Source of the DNA: Fulvivirga marina
GTDB taxonomy: Bacteria > Bacteroidota > Bacteroidia > Cytophagales > Cyclobacteriaceae
Assembly (NCBI RefSeq): GCF_016775155.1
Contig: NZ_JAEUGD010000053.1
Span: 1-64,000 of the forward strand
DNA: 64,000 nt
Reading direction: 5' to 3'
In this document: one piece after another, positions 29,349 through 37,705 of the stretch
Layout: the number at the start of each line of letters is the position of its first letter
Position numbering within the stretch: the first letter of the stretch is position 1
The notes under the pieces: generated by a model
Told to the model about the DNA's origin: nothing
Seen by the model: the letters and a program-made list of their open reading frames with translations, nothing else
Database searches by the model: none
Position numbers and translations under genes: made by a program

Positions 29349-31313
29349 CTATATTTCTTTCATTTCTTCTGTGGTGATAATCCCTAAACCAATCATGTAA
29401 TTTCTGAAGGTTCCATGGAACCCAATGATATGACTATTCCCATGAGCTCTTAGCTTATGATGAAAGCCTTCATATTCATTCAAATACTCATCATAGTGTT
29501 CCCCAACTTTAATTGTAGGCTTTTTGCCTACTACTTTTCCTTTTTCATCTAGTTTTACAATTTCAAAACCTAAATACCTAATTGCAGAATGTCCCTTGTA
29601 CTTTTTCGGGTTTCCAAATTGAACTGACTTTAAGATTTCTCCTTTTTCAAAATTGATGGTAGTTTTGTGCTTGCTTTTCTTCCCTCCATGTAATGAACCA
29701 GTGATTACTTCATTATCTAGTTGATATTCAATTTGTATATTTGTAATCACCTCTTTGCCATAAACATGTATTCTTTTAATACTTGCTTGTTGCAAGAGTT
29801 CTTTTCTTTCTCCCTTCAGTTTCTTGCGATCCTCTGTAAACCAGACATCTTTATCTTGTGGAAACCTATCATTAAAATAGTACCCTAGTTCATCACCTCT
29901 TACGGAAGATTCTCTCAACACATACGGTTCGTGCTTTGGAGTGGAAAAAAGACCGTTATTAATGATCTCAACAAGTCCTTTATGAGCATTCAGGATTGGC
30001 TCATATTCAACAATATGAAACCAATATTTTGCCTGAGAATAACAATAGATTCTCCAATTATTTACCTCTTCAAATCCATGTTTTTTTACCGGGTCAGTGT
30101 TTATGTGATAGAAGTATACATAATCACCATTTCCATCGTAAATACTTTTATCAATGGCTGTAGCATACCTGCTATGGGAGATTGGCCCATCCTTTCTTAA
30201 TTCAACACCAAACCTCCAGTCAAACTCAGAACCATTAAGACCCTTATAAAATCCAAAATCTATCTTACAGTCCCTGGTACCCATCTTTGACTTTTGCTTA
30301 AAGATCATTTCCGAACCTGAATAGCTATACCCAAATTTGGAAGCTTCGCTATTTTCGTCTGCGCCAGAATAATCAAATTCTCTACCATCCGCATCATATT
30401 TTGGTAAACTCTTCTTATACAAGTGTGTATGAATCATACTCCTTAGAATACCTTCAAGCTCTTCAAGGTTTCCTTTAATGGTGCTGTACTCATCTAATGA
30501 TGTAATCCTTCTAAGGTTTCTATCTGAATACCAATCATCTTCTTTAACATTATTATCTATACATTTTTTTATCCAAAATGCTCGGATAAAAGCCTTTCCG
30601 TGGATCACAAACTGAGATACTCCCGTCAAAAAAGTTCCAATTGCGGTAACGCCAGTAAACGCTGCCAATTGTTTTAGAGACGCAAATAAATTGGTCCTTA
30701 ACTGCTCTAGTTTATTTTCGAGATTTTGCCATTCAAATTCATTTAAACAAACTGCGTGATGACTATTCCAAAATGCTTTTTTTATAGCTCTGGAGTAATC
30801 ATTTACCTCACCTATTGGAGCAAGGTGATAATCTTTTATTGCCTGAGTATGCTTCCAGGTGTCTTTAATATTTTGATTATCATTTTGAGCATCAATCAAT
30901 TTAGATATTGCATCAAATAACATCGAAAACGGATTTTCTTCCTCACCACCAAACACCCAGTTTCGAAGAACGCCATCCATAGCTGCCAAAGAGGTAGCTC
31001 CGATCACATCCTTCTTCTTACCTAAACCCCAAACTGCTGTTTGGAGAATGGGCATCATAAAATCATAAACTTGCCTTAAATCATCTTTCTGATTGGAACT
31101 TCTATGCCTATACCGATCATACTTCCAGTTTGGAACATAATAGTTCATAATGAAATCTTCATAACTCCAATTCCATCTTTTTTCATCCCTATATCTTGGC
31201 CTATTGAAGGTAAAATTGAATGTAGCACTATATTTGTCATAGATATCATCTATTTTATCTGTAAATAGATAACTTAACTTTTCATCGATTAGCTTACCAG
31301 TTTTATGTCCCAT
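29349..31313 (-). CDS. protein with C-terminal jacalin-like lectin domain, candidate toxin subunit
   Basis: 654 aa, no signal peptide. Residues about 60-200 are mostly helical and aromatic-rich. About 205-245 includes a hydrophobic helix pair (LFASLKQLAAFTGVTAIGTF and onward) that could insert into membranes. The middle is beta-rich with many Tyr/Trp. From about 505 the sequence follows the jacalin-like lectin pattern: ITNIQIEYQLDNEVI, GSLHGGKKS, GEILKSVQFG, IRYLGFEIV and finally GNSHIIGFHGTFRNYMIGLG. Such domains bind carbohydrates. The partner gene ends one base upstream, so the two are co-transcribed. Helical N-terminus, hydrophobic hairpin and sugar-binding tail are consistent with a pore-forming or receptor-binding toxin next to the Tc operon, but I do not recognise the N-terminal family. 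Confidence 0.6.
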   Translation of the reverse strand: MGHKTGKLIDEKLSYLFTDKIDDIYDKYSATFNFTFNRPRYRDEKRWNWSYEDFIMNYYVPNWKYDRYRHRSSNQKDDLRQVYDFMMPILQTAVWGLGKKKDVIGATSLAAMDGVLRNWVFGGEEENPFSMLFDAISKLIDAQNDNQNIKDTWKHTQAIKDYHLAPIGEVNDYSRAIKKAFWNSHHAVCLNEFEWQNLENKLEQLRTNLFASLKQLAAFTGVTAIGTFLTGVSQFVIHGKAFIRAFWIKKCIDNNVKEDDWYSDRNLRRITSLDEYSTIKGNLEELEGILRSMIHTHLYKKSLPKYDADGREFDYSGADENSEASKFGYSYSGSEMIFKQKSKMGTRDCKIDFGFYKGLNGSEFDWRFGVELRKDGPISHSRYATAIDKSIYDGNGDYVYFYHINTDPVKKHGFEEVNNWRIYCYSQAKYWFHIVEYEPILNAHKGLVEIINNGLFSTPKHEPYVLRESSVRGDELGYYFNDRFPQDKDVWFTEDRKKLKGERKELLQQASIKRIHVYGKEVITNIQIEYQLDNEVITGSLHGGKKSKHKTTINFEKGEILKSVQFGNPKKYKGHSAIRYLGFEIVKLDEKGKVVGKKPTIKVGEHYDEYLNEYEGFHHKLRAHGNSHIIGFHGTFRNYMIGLGIITTEEMKEI

Positions 31314-31314
31314 C

Positions 31315-32340
31315 TCAGCTTACTGTATAATTTTTAAATAGATCCTTTAAATAATTAAAACTTAACCTTCTTCCCTCACTCCTTAAATCTAACAGGTAGT
31401 AGAGCACGTCCTTATAGTTTCTAATTCCTATCTTTTTAATGTCATGAGTGATTTTTTGGTATTGATCATCTGGTATATCTGGAGTAAAGTATTGAAGATC
31501 TAAATAGGCGGTAATCATCAATAGAATATCTACTTCCATTCTTTCTACTACAAAAGAAGAGGAATCAAAATACTCTTTAATCAATTTCACAAACTCAAAA
31601 TAAAGATCATCATCAATTTCGAGTTGAGGTTCTTCAGAGGACTTTTTATATGCCATTTTGTTGATTACCTCATGTTCTGTCAAGTAAGTAATGGCTGCGG
31701 AGATTGCTCCTACTATAGCATAGGCTACTGCTTTATTAATTTTTGTTTTTTCATTATTCTTTAGAAAAGTATCCTTGAATTTCCCCCAGTAAATATTAAA
31801 GTCTGATAATTGACTTCGATCATACAACCTTGTGTTTTTAAACAAATCTTGAATTTTTGTATACTGGTTTGTATTCAGGTTCTCATGATCTATTAATTCG
31901 CGGGATATTTTTAACAAACGAACGGTTTCTCTTACGTGAGACATTCTGCTTAAAAACGAAAACAACGTTTCAGGGTCTTTGCGTAAAATTTCGGCTCTCC
32001 TACTAAGAATATCCGGCCGATCGTCGGGGGCGGCCTCGTCTAATTCACGAAATATGGAAAATAGTTCATCTCTATAAGTTTTATCATAACTGTTGAGATC
32101 GATTTTTATGCTCTCTAACTCTGTAGAAACTCTATCGGAACATTCTTTTATTTCTGTAGATACGCCCTCAGGTATTGTACCTTCCCCAGCCTTTAGTACA
32201 GTCCATCTTTCAATATCCTTTTTCCATTCTAGGTGATCACTATAAAGTGATTCTAACATAGACCGTTCTTCTTTTACTTTTTCAGAGTGTCTTTCCATGG
32301 AGTCATTATGTTCCTCTCCAATATGTCTTGGCTCCTTCAT
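31315..32340 (-). CDS. helical protein of unknown function, partner of the jacalin-like-domain protein
   Basis: 341 aa, not recognised. The first ~115 residues are charged and coiled-coil-like (SEKVKEERSMLESLYSDHLE and onward). A single hydrophobic stretch (AVAYAIVGAISAAITYLT) lies near residues 205-222; the remainder is helical and ends RLSFNYLKDLFKNYTVS. It is translated first in the leftward pair, with only one base between its stop and the next ATG, so the two products are probably made in fixed proportion and may interact. Possible roles are the second component of a binary alpha-helical toxin (as in XaxAB/YaxAB architecture), a chaperone, or an immunity protein. None is supported by a motif. 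Confidence 0.55.
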   Translation of the reverse strand: MKEPRHIGEEHNDSMERHSEKVKEERSMLESLYSDHLEWKKDIERWTVLKAGEGTIPEGVSTEIKECSDRVSTELESIKIDLNSYDKTYRDELFSIFRELDEAAPDDRPDILSRRAEILRKDPETLFSFLSRMSHVRETVRLLKISRELIDHENLNTNQYTKIQDLFKNTRLYDRSQLSDFNIYWGKFKDTFLKNNEKTKINKAVAYAIVGAISAAITYLTEHEVINKMAYKKSSEEPQLEIDDDLYFEFVKLIKEYFDSSSFVVERMEVDILLMITAYLDLQYFTPDIPDDQYQKITHDIKKIGIRNYKDVLYYLLDLRSEGRRLSFNYLKDLFKNYTVS

Positions 32341-33023
32341 AAAATACGTTAAATAGTTGATGGTGATTTAAAATCGAAAAAAATCCAGTCAAGAAGTTAA
32401 ATATCTCACATAATAATTACTGTCATTTGAGAAAAAATGACATCATATTATGATGCTGGAAAAATACAATTAGCGAGGTTTTGACACTTCTCTAATGCTT
32501 ATGATATTTGAAGTTACCCCGAACATCATAGTTAAAAATACAAAACATGGAGGTCAACCAGCAACTTGTCAATTACTTTCTTTTCTTCCCCCGTGAAATT
32601 GTGGATAGTTGTGTTAATGAATACGGGAGGATCGCTACTAAGTCGATTGTATTGAGATGATCGACTTTTATTTTAGTGTATTGGTAGTCAGTTGTTTGTG
32701 TTTGATTTGTGGTGCTGATGATCTTCGAGTCAAGTTATGTAAAACCTTATCCTATTGTGTAATTTATTGATATTTAGTCAATTATGAGATTGGGCTTCTT
32801 TGTGGAGTATCACCATTTCATTACCTTATTCTCTTAAAATGCCAAAGGTTGGACATTGATACACTTTTTTATAGCCGTAGCGTTAAATTTTTCGTAAACG
32901 TTAAAAGAACTTTTGGCAAGTAATAAGTACTATTGGGAAAGTTTTGAGAGCCTAATGCTAAAAGTTATTAACTTGTAATGTTTGCTGCCCTCGATTTTAG
33001 TCGGTTGTAAGCATTTTTAAAAA
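32341..33023. other. A+T-rich intergenic region
   Basis: About 680 bp with no coding sequence I can support on either strand. It should contain the promoter for the leftward two-gene unit. It contains a second copy (32681-32702) of the 22-bp stretch found at 26410-26431, and near its right end gctaaaagttattaacttg. Nothing else recognisable. Confidence 0.4.
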
Positions 33024-33051
33024 AACCTACTGATTTAGCTATCAGTAGGTT
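33024..33051 (-). terminator. strong hairpin, reads as a leftward terminator without an obvious gene
   Basis: A perfect 10-bp stem (aacctactga / tcagtaggtt) with an 8-base loop is preceded on the plus strand by an A-run, so on the minus strand the hairpin is followed by T residues. The gene to its right is on the plus strand, so no leftward gene now feeds it. It may be left over from a lost gene, or act as an insulator before the monooxygenase gene. Confidence 0.55.
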
Positions 33052-33138
33052 AGTATTATAATAGCTATATTGGATATAATATGAATATCACAATGCTGTG
33101 ATGTTCAGGTGTTGCCACTAACTAGAACAAACAATAAG

Positions 33139-34272
33139 ATGACAGTAAATATAATCGGAGCAGGAATAGGTGGTTTGACCACTGCGGTTGCCCTTCAACG
33201 AAAAGGAATTAAGGTTCAGGTTTTTGAACAAGCAGCGGAATTGAAACCTGTAGGTGCCGGAATAATTTTGGCTAACAATGCAATGCAGGTTTACGAGAAA
33301 TTAGGACTAAAGCCTCAAATCGAGAACCATGGAAATCCAATATCTTCAATGAAGATTACAGCCCCTAGTTTATCACCATTGTCATGTGTTGACTTAAAAT
33401 ATTTCGAGACAAAATATAATTGCCAGAATATTGCAATTCACCGGGGAGCATTACAGCAAATTTTGATAGAGGCATTAGAGCCAAATACCTTGAAATTAGG
33501 ATATAAGCTCGCAGGAATTGAAGCCTCCGACAAAGAGAGTCTCTTAAAATTTGAAAATAGCAAAGAAATAAGCTCGCAGGTTACATTAGGGGCTGATGGA
33601 CTTAGCTCCACTGTGAGAAAAAACCTGTTTCCTAACACAAAAATCCGAAGTGCATCTCAAGTCTGTTGGCGTGGAGTTGTTGATATTTCTTTACCTCCGA
33701 AATTTCAAAATGAACTCAATGAAGCGTGGGGGAAAGGCGAAAGGTTTGGGTTTGTCCAAATTCAGTCGAATAAAGTGTACTGGTATGCCTTAAAGTCGTT
33801 CAAAACTAATCCTAGTGAACATTCCGTCGAAAAGTTATCCCACTATTTCTCAGTTTATAATGATATAATCAGAAATATAATAGAAAGCACTCCAACCAAA
33901 AATATTCATACAGCAACTATTGATGACTTGAAACCTATTAAAACTTGGTTTAAGGGAAATATTTGTCTTATTGGGGATGCCGCCCATGCAACAACTCCAA
34001 ATATGGGACAAGGTGCTTGTCAAGCCATTGAAGATGCTCGTGTTCTTTCGGAATGTCTAAGTAAATATGGTGTAATAAAAGCATTTGAGGAGTATCAAAA
34101 ATTACGACTACCTAAAGCCCATCAAGTAGTGAATACAAGTTGGCAAATTGGGAAGATGGCTCACTGGAAAAATCCAATGGCAACAAAATTAAGGGATCAA
34201 CTGATTAAAATGACACCAAGAAATATCAGCCGGAAGCAGTCAGAACAGATATTTAAACTTGAAACGGTTTGA
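33139..34272 (+). CDS. FAD-dependent monooxygenase (TetX/salicylate-hydroxylase-like family)
   Basis: 377 aa from ATG 33139; a GTG 30 bases upstream is in frame but MTVNIIGAGIGG places the FAD-binding GxGxxG directly at the N-terminus, as is usual. The Rossmann motif GAGIGG (7-12), the EQA end of beta 2 (binding the ribose), the DGxxSxxR-type motif (GADGLSSTVR) and the second FAD motif (GDAAHATTPNMGQGACQAIE) are all present, so a functional class A flavoprotein hydroxylase is expected. It would hydroxylate an aromatic or polyketide-like small molecule using NAD(P)H. Some relatives inactivate antibiotics such as tetracyclines, but substrate cannot be read from sequence. Stand-alone gene in the cassette-like zone, followed by the first copy of a 60-bp repeat. 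Confidence 0.85.
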   Translation: MTVNIIGAGIGGLTTAVALQRKGIKVQVFEQAAELKPVGAGIILANNAMQVYEKLGLKPQIENHGNPISSMKITAPSLSPLSCVDLKYFETKYNCQNIAIHRGALQQILIEALEPNTLKLGYKLAGIEASDKESLLKFENSKEISSQVTLGADGLSSTVRKNLFPNTKIRSASQVCWRGVVDISLPPKFQNELNEAWGKGERFGFVQIQSNKVYWYALKSFKTNPSEHSVEKLSHYFSVYNDIIRNIIESTPTKNIHTATIDDLKPIKTWFKGNICLIGDAAHATTPNMGQGACQAIEDARVLSECLSKYGVIKAFEEYQKLRLPKAHQVVNTSWQIGKMAHWKNPMATKLRDQLIKMTPRNISRKQSEQIFKLETV

Positions 34273-34340
34273 CAAAATAGTAACTTTTGGGAACAATGTA
34301 TATGAAATCGTAGCAGCTATCGACAGTAAGTTGTTGGTAG

Positions 34341-34400
34341 CTATGCTTTTGAATACCTGAACCAAGTGAGTAAACTTACCTCTGCATGGGTGTAGACGTA
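34341..34400. repeat. 60-bp structured repeat, copy 1
   Basis: It matches 35679-35738 at 53 of 60 positions. Two small hairpins can form: gtgag-taaa-cttac, and tctgca-tggg-tgtaga. Differences between copies inside the first stem keep pairing (G-C versus G-T). It lies about 70 bp after the monooxygenase stop codon. Just upstream is gtaagttgttggtag, similar to the left arm of the attC-like element at 37561. Confidence 0.7.
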
Positions 34401-34408
34401 CAAACCCT

Positions 34409-34669
34409 TTAAGAATAGTTATAGATAACTGCAGCAAAAACGGCCGCCATCAATTTATCGAGAATAGAAAATAAGTAAGCAGCTTCATACTCGGCAGGAA
34501 TGAGCAGGTAGAAGGATAGTTCAACTATCCCACCTGCCATAATGAAGAAAAGTATCTTATAAAGTGATCTGACATGAAATTTTTTAAATAGTATAAAGGT
34601 AACTACGATGTAGACGGAGAAACCTATGACTTGATCTCTGTCATTGGAGGGTAATGATATTTGTTTGGC
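34409..34669 (-). pseudogene. remnant of a small membrane protein
   Basis: The minus strand is open for 86 codons between a stop at 34670-34672 and a TAA at 34409-34411. It reads as plausible membrane protein: VIGFSVYIVVTFILFKKF, then FFIMAGGIVELSFYLLIP, then LDKLMAAVFAAVIYNYS at the end. There is no ATG before residue 44, so it has either lost its 5' end or uses a rare start codon. The hydrophobic periodicity suggests three helices. I do not recognise the family. Confidence 0.4.
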
Positions 34670-34958
34670 TCATTATAAAACGACTTGTTACGCCAATAAT
34701 TTATATTTTCTACCACAGGCTGTGCCCTCACCGACTACTAACCCAATTGAATAACTAACAAAATCATTTCCGGGATATTTTTGAAAGACAATATTGCTCT
34801 TCATGTTTTTCGTTTCTGGCATTTTTAGGGATAGTATGGTCATAATATTAATATTAATCGACCAATTAGAATCATTGCACAACAAGAGTTTTGGGAAATA
34901 TAGATACGTATAACAAACTATGCCATATCAGTGTTATTAGGCATAAAATATATAGAGA

Positions 34959-35627
34959 ATGGAAGATATAGAAGAAAAACAAGTTTTTACTCAAATACCC
35001 AGAATTGGTGATAAGGCACCTGATTTTAAGGCAAAAACAACGAAAGGAGAAATAACGTTTTCAGAATTTGCTAAGGGTAAGTGGGTGGTAATGTTCTCAC
35101 ATCCAGCAGACTTTACTCCTGTGTGTACTACAGAAATGAGCGGGTTTGCTACACGAAAATCAGAGTTTGATGCACTTAATACGGAGTTGCTTGGGTTGAG
35201 TATTGATAGTATACATGCTCACTTAGGTTGGGTAAACAACGTTAGAAAAAATACGGGTGTCTATTTTGATTTCCCGATCATAGCAGATTTGGATATGAAA
35301 GTATCAAAACTCTATGGTATGCTGCAACCAAACGAAAGTGAAACAGCCGCTGTAAGAGCAGTATTTTTTATTGACCCAGCAAAAAAGGTAAGGCTTATCA
35401 TGTATTATCCTCTGAATGTAGGAAGAAATATGGACGAGATTCTGCGGGCCTTAGAGGCATTACAAATATCTGACCAGTACGAGGTAGCCATGCCGCTTGA
35501 TTGGAAGAAAGGAGACAAAGTCATTGTACCTCCTCCAAAGACATTGGATGAATTAGAAGCACGTTTGAAAGATGACTCAGTGGAAAAAGTGGATTGGTAT
35601 TTGGCCAAAAAGGAACTGGGCAAGTAA
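34959..35627 (+). CDS. 1-Cys peroxiredoxin (Prx6-type)
   Basis: 222 aa. The peroxidatic motif is HPADFTPVCTTE with C56 and there is no second cysteine in the protein, the pattern of Prx6-family 1-Cys peroxiredoxins. The long C-terminal extension with LDWKKGDKVIVPPP, then AKKELGK, is typical of that group and contributes to the dimer. It reduces hydrogen peroxide and organic peroxides in the cytoplasm; the reductant for 1-Cys forms is usually external. It is a single gene with its own upstream region and a copy of the 60-bp repeat 50 bp downstream. The full length matches family size. Confidence 0.92.
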   Translation: MEDIEEKQVFTQIPRIGDKAPDFKAKTTKGEITFSEFAKGKWVVMFSHPADFTPVCTTEMSGFATRKSEFDALNTELLGLSIDSIHAHLGWVNNVRKNTGVYFDFPIIADLDMKVSKLYGMLQPNESETAAVRAVFFIDPAKKVRLIMYYPLNVGRNMDEILRALEALQISDQYEVAMPLDWKKGDKVIVPPPKTLDELEARLKDDSVEKVDWYLAKKELGK

Positions 35628-35678
35628 GGTTAGATTTAATAGTTAGGGAAGTGTTAAGCTTCCCTTTTACTTTACAGA

Positions 35679-35738
35679 CTATGCTTTTAAAAGCCTGAAC
35701 CAAGTGAGCAAACTCACCTCTGCATGGGTGTAGATGTA
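35679..35738. repeat. 60-bp structured repeat, copy 2
   Basis: Second copy of the element at 34341-34400, same orientation, again shortly after the stop codon of a plus-strand gene (the peroxiredoxin). The first stem here is gtgag-caaa-ctcac with full Watson-Crick pairing; the second hairpin is unchanged. The two copies bracket a unit of about 1.3 kb containing the membrane-protein remnant and the peroxiredoxin. Confidence 0.7.
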
Positions 35739-35904
35739 TGACAATGAAAGTCCACATAATGATAGCTGAAGATCTTTAATTTTAAATGTTCCTAGCTAAG
35801 TAAAGCTTGCAGTACAGCATTGGTATACAACACCTTCCGATAATATATTACCCCATTTGTGTAACCTACATTCGTTTTATTGTTGTCTAATGGGCAAACT
35901 TAAA

Positions 35905-36999
35905 ATGAAACAAATGAAGAAAAAATATTATCCTAAATCCAGCACATTAATTATCCTTTTTATTTTTCTGTTTGCACAATCCAAAATCTATGGTCAATCA
36001 ATAGGTTCCAAGATTGATAGTTTACTAAATAATAAATATACAGACAGCTCTACGGGTGGCGTATTTTTAGTATCTATAGATGGAAAATCTATTTATAAAA
36101 AGGCTTTTGGGCTCTCAAACCTGGAGTTAAAAACGCCTATGAAAATAAACAATGTATTTGAAATAGGTTCTCTAACTAAACAGTTTACAGCAATATCTAT
36201 TTTAATTCTTGCAGAGCAAGGAAAATTGAATTTAAACGATACAATTAAAAAGTTCATTCCTGACTATCCAAATGGTGAATTAATAACCATACATGAATTA
36301 CTAACTCACACCTCGGGCATTAAAGACTTCACAAAAGTCAAAGGGTTAAATACTATCGCAAAAGAGGATTTAACGCCAAATGAATTGATTGATTTTTTTA
36401 AAAGTGAACCGATGAATTTTAAACCAGGAGAAAAGTTTGAATATTGTAATGCTGGTTATATTCTTCTTGGGTATATCATTGAGTTGGTCAGTGGCAAAAG
36501 TTATAATGATTTTGTCGAGCAAAATATCTTCAAAAAGCTAGATATGGTTAACTCATATTATGCAAGTCATGATAAAATTATACCTAATAGAGCCTTAGGC
36601 TATAGCCAAAAGAATGACCATTATGTAAATACTAGATATATAAGTTTTTCTATACCTTATTCTTCCGGGTCACTAATGTCAACCGTTGAAGATATGTTGA
36701 AATGGCAAAAGGCTATAGAAAAACATATTCTAATCAGTGAGGAATCAACTGTTAAAGCATTTACAAATTATAGGCTAAATAATGGAGAACCCATAAACTA
36801 TGGCTATGGGTGGCATATAAAATCAATAAATGGGATGCCTAGTTATGAACATGGAGGTTCAATTTTTGGATATAAATCAATGGGAGTGTACTTGCCAGAC
36901 AATGACATTTATGTCATTGCATTAAGTAACTGTGGATGTAATTCTCCAACCGAGGTTACGCGAAAAATAGCAGAAATAGTTGGAGAAAGTTTAAACTAA
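35905..36999 (+). CDS. secreted serine hydrolase, beta-lactamase/DD-peptidase superfamily
   Basis: 364 aa from ATG 35905 (TTG 35857 and ATG 35890 are also in frame, and ATG 35914 is a close alternative). The chosen start gives a Lys-rich N-terminus and a hydrophobic helix (TLIILFIFLFAQ), i.e. a signal peptide. Class C beta-lactamase-like motifs are present: SxxK as SLTK (S89, K92), YxN as YCN in KFEYCNAGY, and HGG in YEHGGSIFG near the end. ELLTHTSGI is the usual conserved helix of this superfamily. Such enzymes are peptidases or esterases; true beta-lactamase activity cannot be inferred. Stand-alone gene in the accessory zone. Confidence 0.85.
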   Translation: MKQMKKKYYPKSSTLIILFIFLFAQSKIYGQSIGSKIDSLLNNKYTDSSTGGVFLVSIDGKSIYKKAFGLSNLELKTPMKINNVFEIGSLTKQFTAISILILAEQGKLNLNDTIKKFIPDYPNGELITIHELLTHTSGIKDFTKVKGLNTIAKEDLTPNELIDFFKSEPMNFKPGEKFEYCNAGYILLGYIIELVSGKSYNDFVEQNIFKKLDMVNSYYASHDKIIPNRALGYSQKNDHYVNTRYISFSIPYSSGSLMSTVEDMLKWQKAIEKHILISEESTVKAFTNYRLNNGEPINYGYGWHIKSINGMPSYEHGGSIFGYKSMGVYLPDNDIYVIALSNCGCNSPTEVTRKIAEIVGESLN

Positions 37000-37149
37000 A
37001 ACGCTGTTCAATACATGGTATAGTGTAGCGGGTTTTTCAAGCGTTTTGGCTCCATCTTAAATTGTAAGAAATAGCTTCGAACTCCCGCACGCCACCATGT
37101 CAGCACCCCGAAAAGAGAGAAGTGGTTGGTGTTGATATGGAATCGGGAC

Positions 37150-37275
37150 TTTTCATTATGCCAATTCTCAGAAAAAGGTTTTATAGCTCAAGGGGTTCAG
37201 GAAGGCCACCACTTACAATTCATCGAGAGATTTGGTATGCCAAAACAAATAAAACAGTTATTGGTTTTTCAATAA
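37150..37275 (+). pseudogene. 3' fragment of an oxidoreductase-like gene
   Basis: One frame reads as a coherent C-terminal piece (CQFSEKGFIAQGVQEGHHLQ, then FIERFGMPKQIKQ) up to a TAA at 37273-37275, with no start codon and no sensible sequence further upstream in that frame. The FIAQG..GHH..F...FGMP pattern reminds me of small NAD(P)H- or quinone-oxidoreductases but the piece is too short to be sure. Its tail overlaps the tail of the MarR fragment on the other strand, an arrangement expected of two formerly convergent genes. Confidence 0.35.
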
Positions 37276-37446
37276 AAGCTGCACTCTACCTAATAAATCG
37301 ACAAGTTCTAATTGCTCATCATCGTTTAAGTGAGCTATATTGGATGTTACCATGTCTGAAGAAAGATTATCTAATTTCTGATATTCTCTTTTCCCTTTAT
37401 CCGTGAGATTGATAATGTACACTCGGTTATAAAAAATAGCGATTGT
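37258..37446 (-). pseudogene. 3' fragment of a MarR-family transcriptional regulator
   Basis: The minus strand, ending with TAA at 37258-37260, reads FYNRVYIINLTDKGKREYQK, then LNDDEQLELVDLLGRVQLLL. The R-x-Y-x-I-x-L-T-x-K-G wing followed by the C-terminal dimerisation helix is diagnostic of MarR regulators. The DNA-recognition helices and start codon are missing: the frame is stopped just upstream. It is therefore a decayed regulator, perhaps once paired with the oxidoreductase fragment. Confidence 0.6.
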
Positions 37447-37560
37447 TTAATGTAATTTGTTTTAGACTACAGTTTATGTTGACGGACATTGCCGTGCATT
37501 CTTCAGGGTATTATGACGAACAAAACATAGTGGAGAGATACCTGACGGTTAACTGTAAGT

Positions 37561-37695
37561 TGTTGCTAATCTGAAATATATATAGAAATTGTAAGGGCAG
37601 TGGGCTTGGCAAGTTCAGTTCTTTACAGTTAATTTACAACGAGGAACAACGACTCACCTCTATATATCCCTGTCTTAGCCGAGTGTTAGTAACAA
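37561..37695. repeat. attC-like inverted-repeat element upstream of the TIKI-like lipoprotein gene
   Basis: Outer arms ttgttgctaa (37561-37570) and ttagtaacaa (37686-37695) pair with one mismatch; inner arms atatatag and ctatatat pair too. The right side reads cttagccgagtgttagtaac and ends 10 bp before the ATG of the next gene. Similar sequences precede single accessory genes in other Bacteroidota, as I remember them. A true integron attC assignment is not established. Confidence 0.45.
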
Positions 37696-37705
37696 ATTAG
37701 AAACC

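Noticed and set aside
33139-34272. Calling the FAD monooxygenase a tetracycline-inactivating TetX enzyme
   Set aside because: The FAD motifs only establish the class; substrate-specific residues cannot be judged without an alignment.
34688-34885. 65-codon minus-strand frame before the peroxiredoxin gene
   Set aside because: Only a short, compositionally ordinary frame with no motif or conservation clue; possibly part of the same decayed interval, but I cannot support it.
35905-36999. Calling the serine hydrolase an antibiotic-resistance beta-lactamase
   Set aside because: The SxxK, YxN and HGG motifs are shared by many esterases and peptidases of the superfamily; sequence alone does not show beta-lactam hydrolysis.
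37122-37406. 94-codon plus-strand frame starting MVGVDMES
   Set aside because: A different plus-strand frame and the minus strand in this interval give more convincing protein fragments (oxidoreductase-like and MarR), so this frame is a shadow of decayed genes.
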